64,000 nucleotides of DNA, taken from JAYYZW01 sp965217605 (GTDB taxonomy: Bacteria; Pseudomonadota; Gammaproteobacteria; Ga0077536). The position numbers and the translations under genes were made by a program. The notes below the pieces were generated by a model. The model saw only the letters and a list, made by a program, of their open reading frames with translations. It was not told the origin of the DNA and made no database searches. Numbering within the stretch: the first letter of the stretch is position 1; each line of letters starts with the position of its first letter. Shown piece by piece: positions 1 to 9,186 of the stretch. The stretch is taken from contig CBDCJB010000002.1 in the NCBI GenBank assembly GCA_965217605.1, positions 1 through 64,000 of the forward strand. Reading direction: 5' to 3'.

Positions 1-713
1 TGATCGCATTTTGCGCGGTCTTGCTTGGCCAGCAACTCGAAGGTGGAGAGCTCGCTACACTCGTTAACGGGCCCGCGATTCTGATCGTCGTCGGCGGCAG
101 CATCGGTGCAACCATGCTGCAATCGCCCATGCCCGTGTTCGTTCGCGCGATGTCGATGATCGCGTGGATCTTCCGGCCGCCGGTGGTCAGGCCCGAGATC
201 ATGCTGGAGGAGATCGTGACCTGGTCACGCCTCGCGCGGCGCGAGGGATTGTTGGGTCTCGAGAACGTCGTCGAATCCGTCGGCGACAACTACGCCCGCA
301 AAGGCCTGCAGCTCGTGATCGACGGGAATGAACCTGAAACCATTCGCGAAACCCTGGAGCTCGACAGTCTGGCACGCGAGCGCCGCGACTTGAGCGCGGC
401 GAAAGTTCTCGACGCGATCGGCGGCTATGCACCGACGCTGGGTATTCTCGGCGCCGTGATGGGTCTGATCCAAGTCATGAACAACCTGGCCGATCCGTCG
501 ATGCTGGGCGAGGGAATCGCCGTCGCCTTCGTCGCGACGGTATATGGCGTCGGGCTCGCCAACCTCGTATTCCTACCCGCCGCCAACAAACTCAAGGCCA
601 TCGTCAGGGAAGAATCACGGTTGCAGGAGCTCGTCGCCGTAGGGATCTGCGCCATCGCCGAGGGTGAGAACCCGCGCGTGGTCGAATCGCGCCTGCAGGG
701 CCTCATCGTATGA
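1..713 (+). CDS. motC: Flagellar motor stator protein, MotA/MotC type (5' partial)
   Basis: Inner-membrane stator subunit that forms the ion channel driving flagellar rotation together with the MotB-type protein encoded next. The frame is open to the left window edge, so the first membrane helix is outside. Visible parts are the early GQQLEGG segment, a hydrophobic stretch ending in IGATM, the charged cytoplasmic loop, and two C-terminal helices around GGYAPTLGILGAVMGLI and AVAFVATVYGVGLANL. The P-T-L-G-I-L-G-A-V-x-G run is the family's proton-path motif. The stop codon overlaps an ATG in another frame, and the motD frame follows 33 bp later, so the two are surely co-transcribed. The name motC rather than motA is inferred from the downstream motD/DUF2802 context. 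Confidence 0.93.
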   Translation, partial: IAFCAVLLGQQLEGGELATLVNGPAILIVVGGSIGATMLQSPMPVFVRAMSMIAWIFRPPVVRPEIMLEEIVTWSRLARREGLLGLENVVESVGDNYARKGLQLVIDGNEPETIRETLELDSLARERRDLSAAKVLDAIGGYAPTLGILGAVMGLIQVMNNLADPSMLGEGIAVAFVATVYGVGLANLVFLPAANKLKAIVREESRLQELVAVGICAIAEGENPRVVESRLQGLIV

Positions 714-746
714 CGGCCATGGCTAACCATCGGTATCGGTCCCCGC

Positions 747-1643
747 TTGCGATCGGTGGCGGACGACCCGGACGACGACGATCGCGATCGCTGGATCCTG
801 TCTTATGCAGATTTCATCACCTTACTGTTTGCGTTTTTCGTCGTGATGTATTCAGTGTCCTCGGTCAATGCCGGCAAGTTCAGGGTGCTGTCGGAGTCCA
901 TGGTGACCGTATTCCATGAGGAGCCCAGCCTGCCGGCGCCCGTCGACCTGGGCGGCGGCATGCCCGGACTCTACCGGCATCCAGGCGAGCTGGACGCCGG
1001 TTCGCCGTCGCGCATGCTCGAGGTGGTGGCGCTGGATGATTTTCCCGTGCCCGTGGCTGAAATCGATCCCCGCGATCTGCGCTCCGCCGACCTGGCGCGC
1101 AAGGTCGAGCAGGTCCTCAAGGGCGCGATCGAGATGCAACAGGTCAACGTGCGCGAAAGCGAAAACTGGACCGAAGTCGAACTCGACAGCGAGTTCATGT
1201 TTGCGACCGGCCATGGACGTTTGAGTGAAAAGGCCACGAACTTGCTTGCCAAGGTCGCGCCTTTGGTCCAAGCGACCGACACGCCCGTGCGCGTAGAAGG
1301 CTTCACCGACAACATTCCCGTGACGGGCGGCGTGTACGGGTCGAACTGGGAATTATCGGCGGCCCGCGCCGCAAACGTCGTCGAGGCGCTGGCGACGGCG
1401 GGCGTGGAACCGGAGCGTATGTCCGCTACCGGCTTCGGCGAACTCCACCCGGTCGCGGATAACGCGACCCGGGACGGCCGCCGGCGCAATCGGCGCGTCG
1501 TCATCGCGATCGCGAAGCACCAACAGGTCCCCGATGCGGGCGCATCGCTCGCCGCCGCCGGCCGCGATCGGGAAGAAGCGCTACCGCTCAAAACCCTGCA
1601 ACGGATACCCCATTTGCCCGGCCCCGAAACGATCCGATTGTGA
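747..1643 (+). CDS. motD: Flagellar motor protein MotD/MotB type (OmpA-like peptidoglycan anchor)
   Basis: Stator subunit anchoring the motor to peptidoglycan. The N-terminus carries an acidic stretch and one membrane helix with WILSYADFITLLFAFFVVMY; the Asp in SYADF is the proton-binding residue. The C-terminal third (about residues 170-255) is an OmpA/MotB domain with VEGFTDNIPV, NWELSAARAANVV and NRRVVI. The TTG start at 747 is the first usable codon in this frame, since a stop lies at 711. An ATG at 710 or 719 is in another frame, so either the start is non-ATG or there is a small frameshift at the very 5' end. About 40 residues at the C-terminus follow the domain without a recognisable fold. 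Confidence 0.92.
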   Translation: MRSVADDPDDDDRDRWILSYADFITLLFAFFVVMYSVSSVNAGKFRVLSESMVTVFHEEPSLPAPVDLGGGMPGLYRHPGELDAGSPSRMLEVVALDDFPVPVAEIDPRDLRSADLARKVEQVLKGAIEMQQVNVRESENWTEVELDSEFMFATGHGRLSEKATNLLAKVAPLVQATDTPVRVEGFTDNIPVTGGVYGSNWELSAARAANVVEALATAGVEPERMSATGFGELHPVADNATRDGRRRNRRVVIAIAKHQQVPDAGASLAAAGRDREEALPLKTLQRIPHLPGPETIRL

Positions 1644-1713
1644 TATTTCTGGCATGGAGAATGCATCTATCCCAGTGAGGTCGGCGTCCGTGTCTGAATA
1701 TTGACGCCCCGCA

Positions 1714-1872
1714 ATGGATATAAAGCCGCTGAACCCCCCACCGCCCGTGAGCGCGCCGAAAAAAATCGATCGGCAAAACGATTCGCGCCGCGACGATAAG
1801 GCCAGGCAACGCCGACCCGAAGACCGCAACGACCGCGACGAAGATCAATCCGGAATCGATACCTACGCCTGA
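1714..1872 (+). CDS. Small hydrophilic protein of the flagellar cluster
   Basis: A 52-residue frame starting MDIKPLNPPPPVSAP and ending in a highly charged R/D/E/Q-rich tail. Its stop overlaps the next start as TGATG, which implies translational coupling to the DUF2802 gene. Short proteins with an M-x-I-K-P start and a charged tail occur just before DUF2802 genes in gammaproteobacterial flagellar clusters; that is recalled family knowledge, not checked here. No function is known to me. Confidence 0.65.
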   Translation: MDIKPLNPPPPVSAPKKIDRQNDSRRDDKARQRRPEDRNDRDEDQSGIDTYA

Positions 1873-2249
1873 TGTTTATGTTGACACACACAGACCTTTT
1901 GATCGTCGCGTTGACCGTGCTCGCTGCGGCCATGTTCGCATTGCACCACCGCCAGGCGGGCTTGATACGGGTACTTGAATCCGAGCTCGCGCAACACGAC
2001 GAACGCGACGAACGCCTCGATCACGATCTCGCAGCGTTACTCGCATGCTCACGCCGTATCGGCGATCGCCTGAATGCCGGTGAACGCGCGCGCCGCGCGA
2101 TGCAGAAACAGATCGACAACGTTCAGGTCGCCGACGAGAGCCAACTCGCGATCCGGCACGCGGCGAAACTCCTCGACGATGGCTGTGAGCTCAAAGAAGT
2201 GACCGACGTTTGCGAATTAAGCCAGGGCGAAGTCGAAATACCTCTGTCA
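1872..2249 (+). pseudogene. DUF2802 family protein, C-terminus cut off by an IS10-like element
   Basis: Flagellar-cluster protein of unknown role: one N-terminal membrane helix (about residues 7-24), a coiled-coil-like charged middle, and the C-terminal helix-turn-helix-like part AAKLLDDGCELKEVTDVCELSQGEVEI. Normal members end a few residues later with a short L-hydrophobic-L tail. Here the frame runs into the left end of the IS at 2250 and continues with foreign residues to a stop at 2294. The continuation of the gene is not found beyond the IS, so only the extreme C-terminus appears lost and function may remain. Confidence 0.8.
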
Positions 2250-3602
2250 CTGAAGGCTCCCCACGAAAACAGAGAGAAACGAGAAGGAAAATAATAATTT
2301 AGGAAAAAAACTAACGACGTTTAGGGAACATGCATGACGTTCGGTGATCAATAACGGTGACGAAACCAAATTGGTCACGGGAGAACGCCATGCATGCACT
2401 GAGATTGTTACACAGAATAATCAGGCAAGCTTGTCCACAGGTCCACGCGGTTAGACTCAAGGCCTTGATGGCGAGCGTTGGAGCGCTGTTAGTCGGTCGA
2501 CAGATGAGCTTATCGGGTCTTGGCCGCGCGCTGGAATCAGATGCTCGGGTCAAACACAACATCAAGCGAGTCGACCGGTTAGTCGGTAATCGTCATCTTC
2601 AGTCAGAGCGACATGCACTTTATAAGACGATAGCGACGGTGGTGCTTGGCCAAGCGCGGCGTCCGGTGATTATTTTGGATTGGTCGGATATGCGCGAAGA
2701 CCGGTCGTGGCAGTTATTACGTGCGGCAGTTCCGGTGGGAGGCCGTGCCCTGACACTTTACGAAGAAGTGCATCCGCTGTCGGTGTACGACAACCGACAG
2801 GTGAGGAGGCGCTTTCTGGCCCACTTACGGGACATCTTGCCGCCGGGGTGTTGCCCGATCTTAGTGACAGATGCAGGTTTCCGCACCCCTTGGTTTAAAC
2901 AGGTCGAACGGATGGGTTGGGACTGGGTCGGTCGCGTGCGCGGACGCACCCATTATCGGTTGGACAACGAGGGCAGTTGGCAACCGTGCCGAACATTGCA
3001 TGTGACGGCCACCTCACGTCTACGGCATATCGGGAGCGTCGAACTGACCCAAAAGCACCCGTTGGCCTGTGACCTCTATCTGGTAAAGAACAATAAGCGG
3101 GGCCGTCAACTTTTGACCTGCCGCGGCACGCGTGCACGCGGTGGTCGCAGCCTGGCGAACGAACGACGCCAGCGCGAACCGTGGGTATTGGTCACCTCTT
3201 TGGGCGCGCGGGCGGCCAAACAGGTGATGCGGTGTTATCAATTGCGTATGCAGATTGAAGAGAGTTTCCGTGATATGAAGAATGCCCGGTTAGGACTCTA
3301 TTTCCGCAGCGCACGTTCAAACAGTGCACAACGGCTTTCAATCCTTGTTCTGATCGGTACCTTGGCAACGTTGGTTGCTTGGTTGGTCGGCCATACGATG
3401 CAACGTTTCGGCCTTCAGCGACATTACCAGGCCAACACGACCCGGCATCGACCCGTGCTCTCGACTTTCTTTTTGGGCTTACAAAGTTTTCGCACGAAAA
3501 CCCTGACGTTGACAATAACCGACATCGAACAGTCCATGACTGCCTTACAGCAAATTACCTTAACCCCCTTGACTGAGGCCTAGTTTCGTGGGGATCCTTC
3601 AG
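2250..3602 (+). mobile_element. IS10-like element, IS4 family (IS-A, copy 1)
   Basis: The 1353-bp element has terminal repeats beginning CTGAAGG and containing CCCCACGAAA, close in layout to the IS10 end CTGAGAGATCCCC. The same 1353-bp element is at 18553. The 9-bp flanks (cctctgtca on the left, attcagaat on the right) do not match, so this copy has no own target duplication and marks a rearrangement junction. Confidence 0.9.
2390..3583 (+). CDS. IS4 family (IS10-like) transposase of IS-A
   Basis: DDE transposase of 397 residues. Seen: LDWSDMRE (first Asp), VTDAGFRTPW (second Asp) and the YREK-like block YQLRMQIEESFRDMKN with the catalytic Glu. The order KHNIKRVDRLVGNRHL to LYEEVHPLS matches IS10 transposase along its length. 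The ATG at 2390 is preferred over the GTG at 2357 because it has GGGAGA just upstream and gives an IS10-like N-terminus (MHALRLLHR). Identical to the protein at 18693. Confidence 0.93.
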   Translation: MHALRLLHRIIRQACPQVHAVRLKALMASVGALLVGRQMSLSGLGRALESDARVKHNIKRVDRLVGNRHLQSERHALYKTIATVVLGQARRPVIILDWSDMREDRSWQLLRAAVPVGGRALTLYEEVHPLSVYDNRQVRRRFLAHLRDILPPGCCPILVTDAGFRTPWFKQVERMGWDWVGRVRGRTHYRLDNEGSWQPCRTLHVTATSRLRHIGSVELTQKHPLACDLYLVKNNKRGRQLLTCRGTRARGGRSLANERRQREPWVLVTSLGARAAKQVMRCYQLRMQIEESFRDMKNARLGLYFRSARSNSAQRLSILVLIGTLATLVAWLVGHTMQRFGLQRHYQANTTRHRPVLSTFFLGLQSFRTKTLTLTITDIEQSMTALQQITLTPLTEA

Positions 3603-3669
3603 ATTCAGAATCTTTCGCGCCATACGAAAGCGGCCTGACCTCAGGAGCGTAAGCGCCTAAAATACCCTT

Positions 3670-3734
3670 ATTCGCCCGCAAGCGGGCCCCTACGATGCTC
3701 GAGCTGTCGCGTAGGCGCCCGCCTGCGGGCGAAT
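3670..3734. repeat. REP-like palindromic repeat
   Basis: Imperfect inverted repeat whose arms are TTCGCCCGCAAGCGGGCCCC with TACG and the reverse complement GTAGGCGCCCGCCTGCGGGCGAA. It sits directly before tRNA-Ser. The GGGCCCGC-type arms resemble the repetitive extragenic palindromes of gammaproteobacteria. Confidence 0.7.
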
Positions 3735-3742
3735 TAAAAATC

Positions 3743-3835
<93 letters not shown>

Positions 3836-3922
3836 ATAGAACCCTAACATTTTGATATAAATATATTTTATTTAATAAATGAAATTTTGGTCCCCCGATT
3901 AGCCCCCAATCGGATCGCAGCC

Positions 3923-4624
3923 CTATCCCCCCGCTTCCTGCCGGCCGCGCGTGACGACGACACCCCCGCCACGCGGGCGTCCATCAACATACTGAAGGTG
4001 TTCGGGGATGATGAACTCGGAATGCTGTACGGCGGGCAGATCAACCGGCTCTGCTCCGCTATCCCGGTCTGCTGCTTTCCGGTAAAGCGTCCTCAACTCC
4101 GCTTCTGTGGGAGGGGTTTCTGAGTGATAACTGCGCAATAGCTTGTCGCGGACTGCCTGGGGCAGTGAGACGACGATGCAGCTATCTTCGCGGTTTCTCC
4201 AGAGCTGACTGAACTGGAAACTAAGCTTATCCGTGATGTAGCGCTGATTGGGATCTTCCCAGGATTTTGATACAGCAATTTGTTCAACGTTCTTCCGTAT
4301 GCCCGCATGGGTCATATTGCTCGAACCGTGCGCGGCCAGCACATCGCCATTATCGTCGAGTAGCCACACTTTCGGATGAAACAGCGCGCTCTCCATCAGG
4401 GCGATTTTGATCTCGATGCGCCCGGCCCGCAGCAACCAGGATAAGCACCTCAAAGTATGTTTTTGCAGAAGGTCTTCCGTGACGATCAGCTCTTCCAGAA
4501 TTTCACGGGCAACGGTTTCGGCATCCTTCAGCCCTTCTTCAATGGCAGCCTGGTCCTCATCCCGGAGTAGCGGGCTGACGATCAGGCGGAAACAGTTTTC
4601 TGAATCATTGATATAACACGCGAA
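3923..4624 (-). pseudogene. Remnant of a PLD-domain helicase-type gene (internal fragment)
   Basis: The minus-strand frame keeps a phospholipase D-like segment: LFHPKVWLLDD, then LAAHGSSNMTHAGIRKNVEQIAV, which is the HxK...N/S signature half-site. This type of domain is found at the N-terminus of large DEAD/DEAH helicases of phage-defence or restriction islands; that assignment is inference from the pattern. The 5' end is replaced by an IS6 remnant at 4624 and the frame stops at 3923 after EFIIPEHLQYVDG, just where a helicase domain would begin. Both ends are therefore lost and the piece is non-functional. Confidence 0.6.
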
Positions 4625-5233
4625 TCCCTGAACCGCGCCATCGCCCCTTCCCGCCTTCGAAAGGCTTGATGTGAGTTTTCTGCCCGGTTGTTGAGCCAAC
4701 GACCGCAGGTCTGGGCGGCAGCATGACCGACCGCCTTCATCGCAGCCCGGTATGACGGTAGCCTGTCCATGACGATCGAAGCCGGCCCGCCATAACGCTT
4801 CATCGCACGTTTTAGAAACCTAAACGCGGCCTTGCGACCCCGCCGTTTCGTGCGACAACCTCGAGGACTTCGCCTTCGTGACCGACAGCGCGCCATAGAT
4901 CCTATGTCTCGCCGTTGATGCGGACCAACACCTCATCGAGATGCCAGCGCCAGCTCGAATAGGATCGATGATGAACGTGGTGTGTCCGGACCTCGGCTGC
5001 AAACATCGGGCCAAAGCGGTCCCACCAATACCGCACCGTCTCGTGACAGACGCCGATGCCCCGTTCGTGGAGCAGGCCTCGACCTGCCTCAGGGAGAGCG
5101 GAAATCTAACATACATCATCACGGCCAGCCGGATGATTTCAGGTGATGTCTTGGAGTATTTGAAAGGATTTCTCATTCTGAGAACCTGGAAAGCATGCTC
5201 CCTACACTCAATACCGTTTCCTCTGACAAGGCC
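4625..5233 (-). mobile_element. IS6-family element remnant (5' part of transposase)
   Basis: The right edge is a degraded IS6 end (reverse complement GGCCTTGTCAGAGGAAAC), most like the copy at 27993. The transposase would start at 5176 (MRNPFKYSKTSPEIIRL) but is broken by frameshifts and stops, and its 3' part is missing beyond the FRD motif where the helicase remnant begins. Confidence 0.8.
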
Positions 5234-5390
5234 CGTTGGATGGCTGATAGCTATTTGTGCAACCGGTTGCACGATAGGACGGTTGGGCAAACGGGTATAT
5301 AAGTCCCCATGAACCCCCTCAATGCGCCCCATAGGCGCTGACGTCAGACATGTATGATCGGCGCTGGGAGGCACTTGGGAGACGAAGGCG

Positions 5391-5729
5391 ATGGATGTGA
5401 CGACCGAACGACAAGATGGCGTATTGTCCGCCCGGGTAGACGGACGCATTGACGGCGTCAATGTCGTCGAGTTCGAGGAGGCGATCAGAACCGCGATCGA
5501 GGAAAGCGACCACGCCATGCTCATGGACTTCGAGAAGCCATCCTACATCAGCAGCGCGGGCCTTCGTGCCATCCTCTTGACCGCCAAATCCCTCTGGAAC
5601 CGGGACGCGAAGTTCGCGCTCTGCTCCCTGTCGGGTCCAGTCAGGGAGGTGTTCGAGGTAAGCAGCTTCGACAAGATCATTGCGATCCACCCATCCAGAG
5701 TCGAAGCGCTCGCTTCCTTCGAGCACTGA
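5391..5729 (+). CDS. STAS-domain anti-sigma factor antagonist (copy 1)
   Basis: A 112-residue single STAS domain of the SpoIIAA/RsbV type, which binds an RsbW-like kinase when its serine is unphosphorylated and so frees the kinase's target. The phosphorylatable Ser lies in SYISSAGLRAILL (about residues 50-62). A nearly identical gene is at 51801, and the similarity extends about 35 bp upstream of the start (GTATGATCGGCG...GGGAG...), so the control region was copied too. There is no kinase or phosphatase beside this copy; IS6 pieces lie on both sides. Confidence 0.9.
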   Translation: MDVTTERQDGVLSARVDGRIDGVNVVEFEEAIRTAIEESDHAMLMDFEKPSYISSAGLRAILLTAKSLWNRDAKFALCSLSGPVREVFEVSSFDKIIAIHPSRVEALASFEH

Positions 5730-5795
5730 CACGGTGGAGTTGGCATGCCCTGCGCCTCGCGGTTCGTGCCGACTGTAGACGGCCGGATGGTCAAG

Positions 5796-6066
5796 CGTTG
5801 GCTCAACAACCGGGCGGAAAACCCACATCTACCCTTTCGAAGGCGGGAAGGGGCAATGGCCAAATTCAGGGACGTAAAAACCCTGCAGAAATTTGCCGCT
5901 GTCCATGCCTCGATCCACAACCACTTCAACCACGAACGCCCTCTCAACCGCCGCGATATTTTCAAACAAGACCGCGCTGCTGCGCTGACCGAGTGGCGGC
6001 AACTTGCAGCCTAAGGGTCCTCAATTGAAGGTTCTGCAGGTCCCGCCCAGTTAGTCTGACAATGCC
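5796..6066 (+). mobile_element. IS6-family 3' remnant
   Basis: Begins inside the transposase at RWLNNRAEN and runs to the right end GTCTGACAATGCC at 6066. The coding part is open to its normal stop, but the first two thirds are missing. Confidence 0.85.
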
Positions 6067-6190
6067 CACCGATGCTCGCCACCTTGCGCACGTGCTGCGG
6101 TTGGGGATTCTACCGGAGGGCTACATCTATCCTAAGGAGCCACGTGCGGCGCGCGATCTACTGCGGCGTCGATTAAGACTGGTACAGTGA
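6067..6190 (+). pseudogene. IS110-family transposase fragment
   Basis: An open frame directly after the IS6 end reads TDARHLAHVLRLGILPEGY, then IYPKEPRAARDLLRRRLRLV and a stop at 6190. This is the DEDD-domain region around the second Asp of IS110-type transposases (T-D-A/R-x-L-A-x-L-L-R-x-G-x-L-P). Only about 40 residues remain, with no start and no C-terminal half. Confidence 0.65.
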
Positions 6191-6284
6191 CACGGCCCTC
6201 AAAGCCAGCGGGAAAGTAACATGACCACTCGTAGTGGCATGCGCATTCTCAAGCGCCGTCTAGGCGACTAGGATCCCCCACCGC

Positions 6285-6926
6285 GTGATTTACCTCCTCT
6301 ACCAAGGCGAATTCGCCCTTTTCACGCTGCTCGTCATCGCACTTGTCGTCTCGCTCACGTTTCACGAGTTCGGCCACGCCTACGTCGCGAAGCTCAACGG
6401 CGACAACACGGCCGAGCGAGCGGGCCGACTGACGCTCAACCCCGTCGCACACATCGATCCGATGGGATTGATCATGGTGGTGCTCGTCGGTTTCGGTTAC
6501 GCGAAGCCCGTGCCAACGGATCCGCGCAACTACCGCTCGAAGCGCGCAGACCTCTGGGTCGCGGCGGCGGGTCCAGCGATGAACTTGGTGCTGGCCGTGG
6601 TCACCTGGAACTTCTTTCTCCTTATGCGCGTATCGAATGTCGGATACTTCCTACAGCCGGGGCCCGAGATATTTTTCGCCTTGCTCGTGCAGGTGAATCT
6701 CCTCCTGATGGTCTTCAACCTCATCCCGCTCGGACCACTCGACGGTAACTATATCCTGCCGCACTTCCTGGCGCCGCGCGCCGCGCAAGCCTACCGGTAT
6801 TACAACGCGCGCTATGGTACGCATGCGCTTTTCGGTCTGATTCTACTCGGGATCCTCGGCGTACCCGTCTTCACGTACGTCATATCCATTGGGAGGGCGT
6901 TGCTGCCGCTCATCACCTTCGTCTGA
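6285..6926 (+). CDS. Site-2 protease family (M50) membrane metalloprotease
   Basis: Intramembrane zinc protease-like protein of 213 residues. Seen: the zinc-binding HEFGH at about residues 28-32 in the second hydrophobic segment, GRLTLNPVAHIDPMG as in the short YdhP/YwhC-type S2P group, the C-terminal third-ligand motif NLIPLGPLDGN, and about five membrane helices. No PDZ domain, so it belongs to the minimal subgroup whose substrates are unknown. The GTG start at 6285 fits the family's start. The gene stands alone between IS remnants and seems intact. Confidence 0.9.
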   Translation: MIYLLYQGEFALFTLLVIALVVSLTFHEFGHAYVAKLNGDNTAERAGRLTLNPVAHIDPMGLIMVVLVGFGYAKPVPTDPRNYRSKRADLWVAAAGPAMNLVLAVVTWNFFLLMRVSNVGYFLQPGPEIFFALLVQVNLLLMVFNLIPLGPLDGNYILPHFLAPRAAQAYRYYNARYGTHALFGLILLGILGVPVFTYVISIGRALLPLITFV

Positions 6927-7021
6927 CCCGCGCCGGCCTCGCCCTCGTCGCGGCGCGCGGGCGAGTCCGTGCGGATGGAGGCAGCGGCGCGATATCCCGG
7001 CGGGATCGGATGACGGCAGGC

Positions 7022-7617
7022 GGCATTGTTAGAGTAAATCGGCTTGAGCCGCCAAGGGACGTCTTCTAGCCTCCAGGAATGCAAAATCCCTTCCGTTATT
7101 TCAGGACTTCGCCCGAGATCATCCGCTTTGTTGTGATGATGTATGTTCGGTTCCCGTTATCGTTGCGACAAGTCGAAAGATAGACGCCACGAACGGAGCA
7201 TTGATGTCTGTCACGAGACGGTGCGGTACGGGTGGAACCGCTTTGGCCCGTTGTTCGCAGCGGAGATCCGAAAGCGGCGGATAGACCGGCACAACGGGTC
7301 GAACTGGCGCTGGCATTTGGACGAAGTGTTTGTCCGGGTCAACGGCGAGATACGTTATCTATGGCGTGCCGTTGACCACGAAGGCGAAGTCCTTGAGGTT
7401 TTCGTCATGAAACGACGGGATCGCAAGGCTGCGCTGAGCTTTATCAAGCGCACGATGAAGCGTTACGGCCGGCCAAAGGTGATCGTGACGGACCGGCTCA
7501 AATCATACCGGGCTGCGATGAATGTGATCGGCAATGCGGCCGCCCAGACCTGCGGTCGTTGGCTCAACAATAGAGCCGAGAATGCGCATCAACCCTTTCG
7601 AAGGCGGGAACGGGCAA
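7022..7617 (+). mobile_element. IS6-family element, 3' truncated and frameshifted
   Basis: Left end GGCATTGTTAGAGTAAATCG at 7022. The transposase would start at 7079 but has a deletion/frameshift near 7182 (VE to early stop). The frame resumes at about 7203 and reads to the RRRERAI motif, where foreign DNA starts at about 7618. The 170 bp from there to 7788 show no recognisable gene. Confidence 0.85.
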
Positions 7618-7788
7618 TTTGTGCGAAACGACTTGCTCGTTGCAATGGTTATGCGACGGAGTAAATCGGTTGGGAATTTGCCTTATGCGTTTCTGATATT
7701 CGGTTTTGAAAACGATGTGTATCAGGTATTCCTTCCATGTCCAGCGCGGGATCGCGTGATCCTTGGTAGGCAGTTGACCATTCCAGCC

Positions 7789-8593
7789 GGCATTGTCAGC
7801 CTAACTAGGCTGGACATGTAAGGCCTGTAATTGAGGACCCTCAAGCTGCAAGTTGACGCCACTCGGCCAAAGCGGCGGAGCGATTGAGTTTGAAGGTTTC
7901 GCGGTTATAAAGATGACGTTCCTGATTGAAATGATTGTGGATAGAGGCGTGGGCGGCAGCAAATTTCTGCAGGGTCTTGATGTTTCTGAACCTGGCCATC
8001 GCGCCTTCTCGTCGACGGAACGGTTGGTGTGAATTCTCGGCTCGATTGTTGAGCCACTGACCGCAAGTCTGAGCGGCGGTATTGCCGATCACATTCATCG
8101 CAGCCCGGTATGATTTGAGCCGGTCCGTCACGAGCATCTTTGGCTGGCCGTAACGCTTCATCGTGCGTTTCAGGAACCTCAGTGCAGCCTTGCGATCCCG
8201 CTGTTTCGTGGCAAAAGCTTCGAGTACCTCCCCTTCGTGATCGACAGCGCGCCATAGATAATGTATCTCGCCGTTGACCCGGACAAACACCTCATCAAGA
8301 TGCCAGCGCCAGTTCGAATAGGATCCATGATGAATGCGGCGTTTCCGGATCTCGGCTGCAAACAGGGGCCCAAACCGATTCCACCAAAACCGCACCGTCT
8401 CGTGACAGATATCGATACCACGTTCGAACAGGAGATCCTCGACCTGCCGTAGCGACAGTGGATAGCGGATGTACATCATCACCGCGAGGCGAATGACCTC
8501 AGGCGAGCTGTTGAAATAACGGAAGGGATTATGCATCGCTAGAGGCTATGGGACGCCTCTTCCCGGCTCAAGACGATTTACTCTGACAATGCC
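7789..8593 (-). mobile_element. IS6-family element, full length
   Basis: An 805-bp copy with ends GGCATTGTCAG on both sides. It is very close to the copy at 40259 (shared variants GQPKMLVTD and GNTAAQTC). Flanks ttccagcc and cctcgaag do not match. It cuts the ParE gene on its right side. Confidence 0.93.
7841..8536 (-). CDS. IS6-family transposase
   Basis: Intact 231-residue DDE transposase. Seen: a helix-turn-helix-like N-terminus (YPLSLRQVEDLLFERGIDI), catalytic Asp in WHLDEVFVRVNG, second Asp in LVTDRLKSYRAA and Glu in NNRAENSHQPFRRRE. The spacing and the WRAVD motif match the IS6/IS26 family. Confidence 0.95.
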   Translation of the reverse strand: MHNPFRYFNSSPEVIRLAVMMYIRYPLSLRQVEDLLFERGIDICHETVRFWWNRFGPLFAAEIRKRRIHHGSYSNWRWHLDEVFVRVNGEIHYLWRAVDHEGEVLEAFATKQRDRKAALRFLKRTMKRYGQPKMLVTDRLKSYRAAMNVIGNTAAQTCGQWLNNRAENSHQPFRRREGAMARFRNIKTLQKFAAAHASIHNHFNQERHLYNRETFKLNRSAALAEWRQLAA

Positions 8594-8777
8594 CCTCGAA
8601 GATTTCGCTGCGGTCGGCGGTCGAGACGCCATCCGGGGTCTCGGCAATCCGCCGCAACGCAGCAGTTAGAAGGCCGCGATAGCGGATGCGTGCATCCCTG
8701 CCATGCTTGGCCTCGCTCGTCCGCAGGATGGAGGCGATATCGGCCTTGGCCGGCCCTGATAGCCGATACCGCGCCAC
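8594..8777 (-). pseudogene. parE: ParE-family toxin, 3' end removed by IS6
   Basis: Starts MARYRLSGPAKADIASILRT and continues to ADRSEIFEG, the N-terminal 60 or so residues of a RelE/ParE gyrase-type toxin. The last third, including the C-terminal strand and active-surface residues, is replaced by the IS6 end at 8593, giving a frame that runs on as GHCQSKSS. It lies 3 bp after the ParD-like gene, so the pair was an operon. The toxin is very probably inactive. Confidence 0.85.
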
Positions 8778-8780
8778 CGA

Positions 8781-9047
8781 TCACCGCACCTCGGCGAGTT
8801 TGTCGAGGGTGGAGTCGAGATCGGCATCCTCGACCTCCGTGAAATCGCCGCGATCCAGGGCCGTGATTCCCGTCTTGATCTGCTTGCGCAGAATAGTCAG
8901 CTTCAACTCGTCCTCCTGCCAGCGCTGCTGCAGACCGCGCAACGCATCGCGCACCGTTTCACTGGCGTTCTGGTACTTGCCGGCCTTCACCATCTTCTCG
9001 ACGAAGGCGTCCTGATCGTCGGTGAGATTGACGTTTCGGGTGGGCAT
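8781..9047 (-). CDS. parD: ParD-family antitoxin (orphaned)
   Basis: An 88-residue ribbon-helix-helix antitoxin: the N-terminal strand RNVNLTDDQDAFVEKMV and the helix pair KYQNASETVRDALRGLQQR are typical of ParD. The acidic C-terminal toxin-binding tail (DFTEVEDADLDSTLDKLAEVR) is intact. It would bind ParE and repress its own promoter, which lies in the 9048-9186 gap. Its cognate toxin just downstream is truncated, so the antitoxin survives without a functional partner. Confidence 0.92.
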   Translation of the reverse strand: MPTRNVNLTDDQDAFVEKMVKAGKYQNASETVRDALRGLQQRWQEDELKLTILRKQIKTGITALDRGDFTEVEDADLDSTLDKLAEVR

Positions 9048-9186
9048 AGAAAATCTCCGGTTGGTTGATGCATTTCGTTAATTTTAGCAAAGATTGCCAA
9101 GTGACCAAATCATCCACTGTGTGCACAATTTGCGACCTAAGTCTGGCACTGTGCTCGCCGCGAACGCGACAGCAACCCCTGTCTCG

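Noticed and set aside
747..919. Alternative start of motD from the ATG at 710 or 719
   Set aside because: These ATGs lie in another frame that ends at 919 and lacks the SYADF helix; the TTG at 747 gives the family sequence directly.
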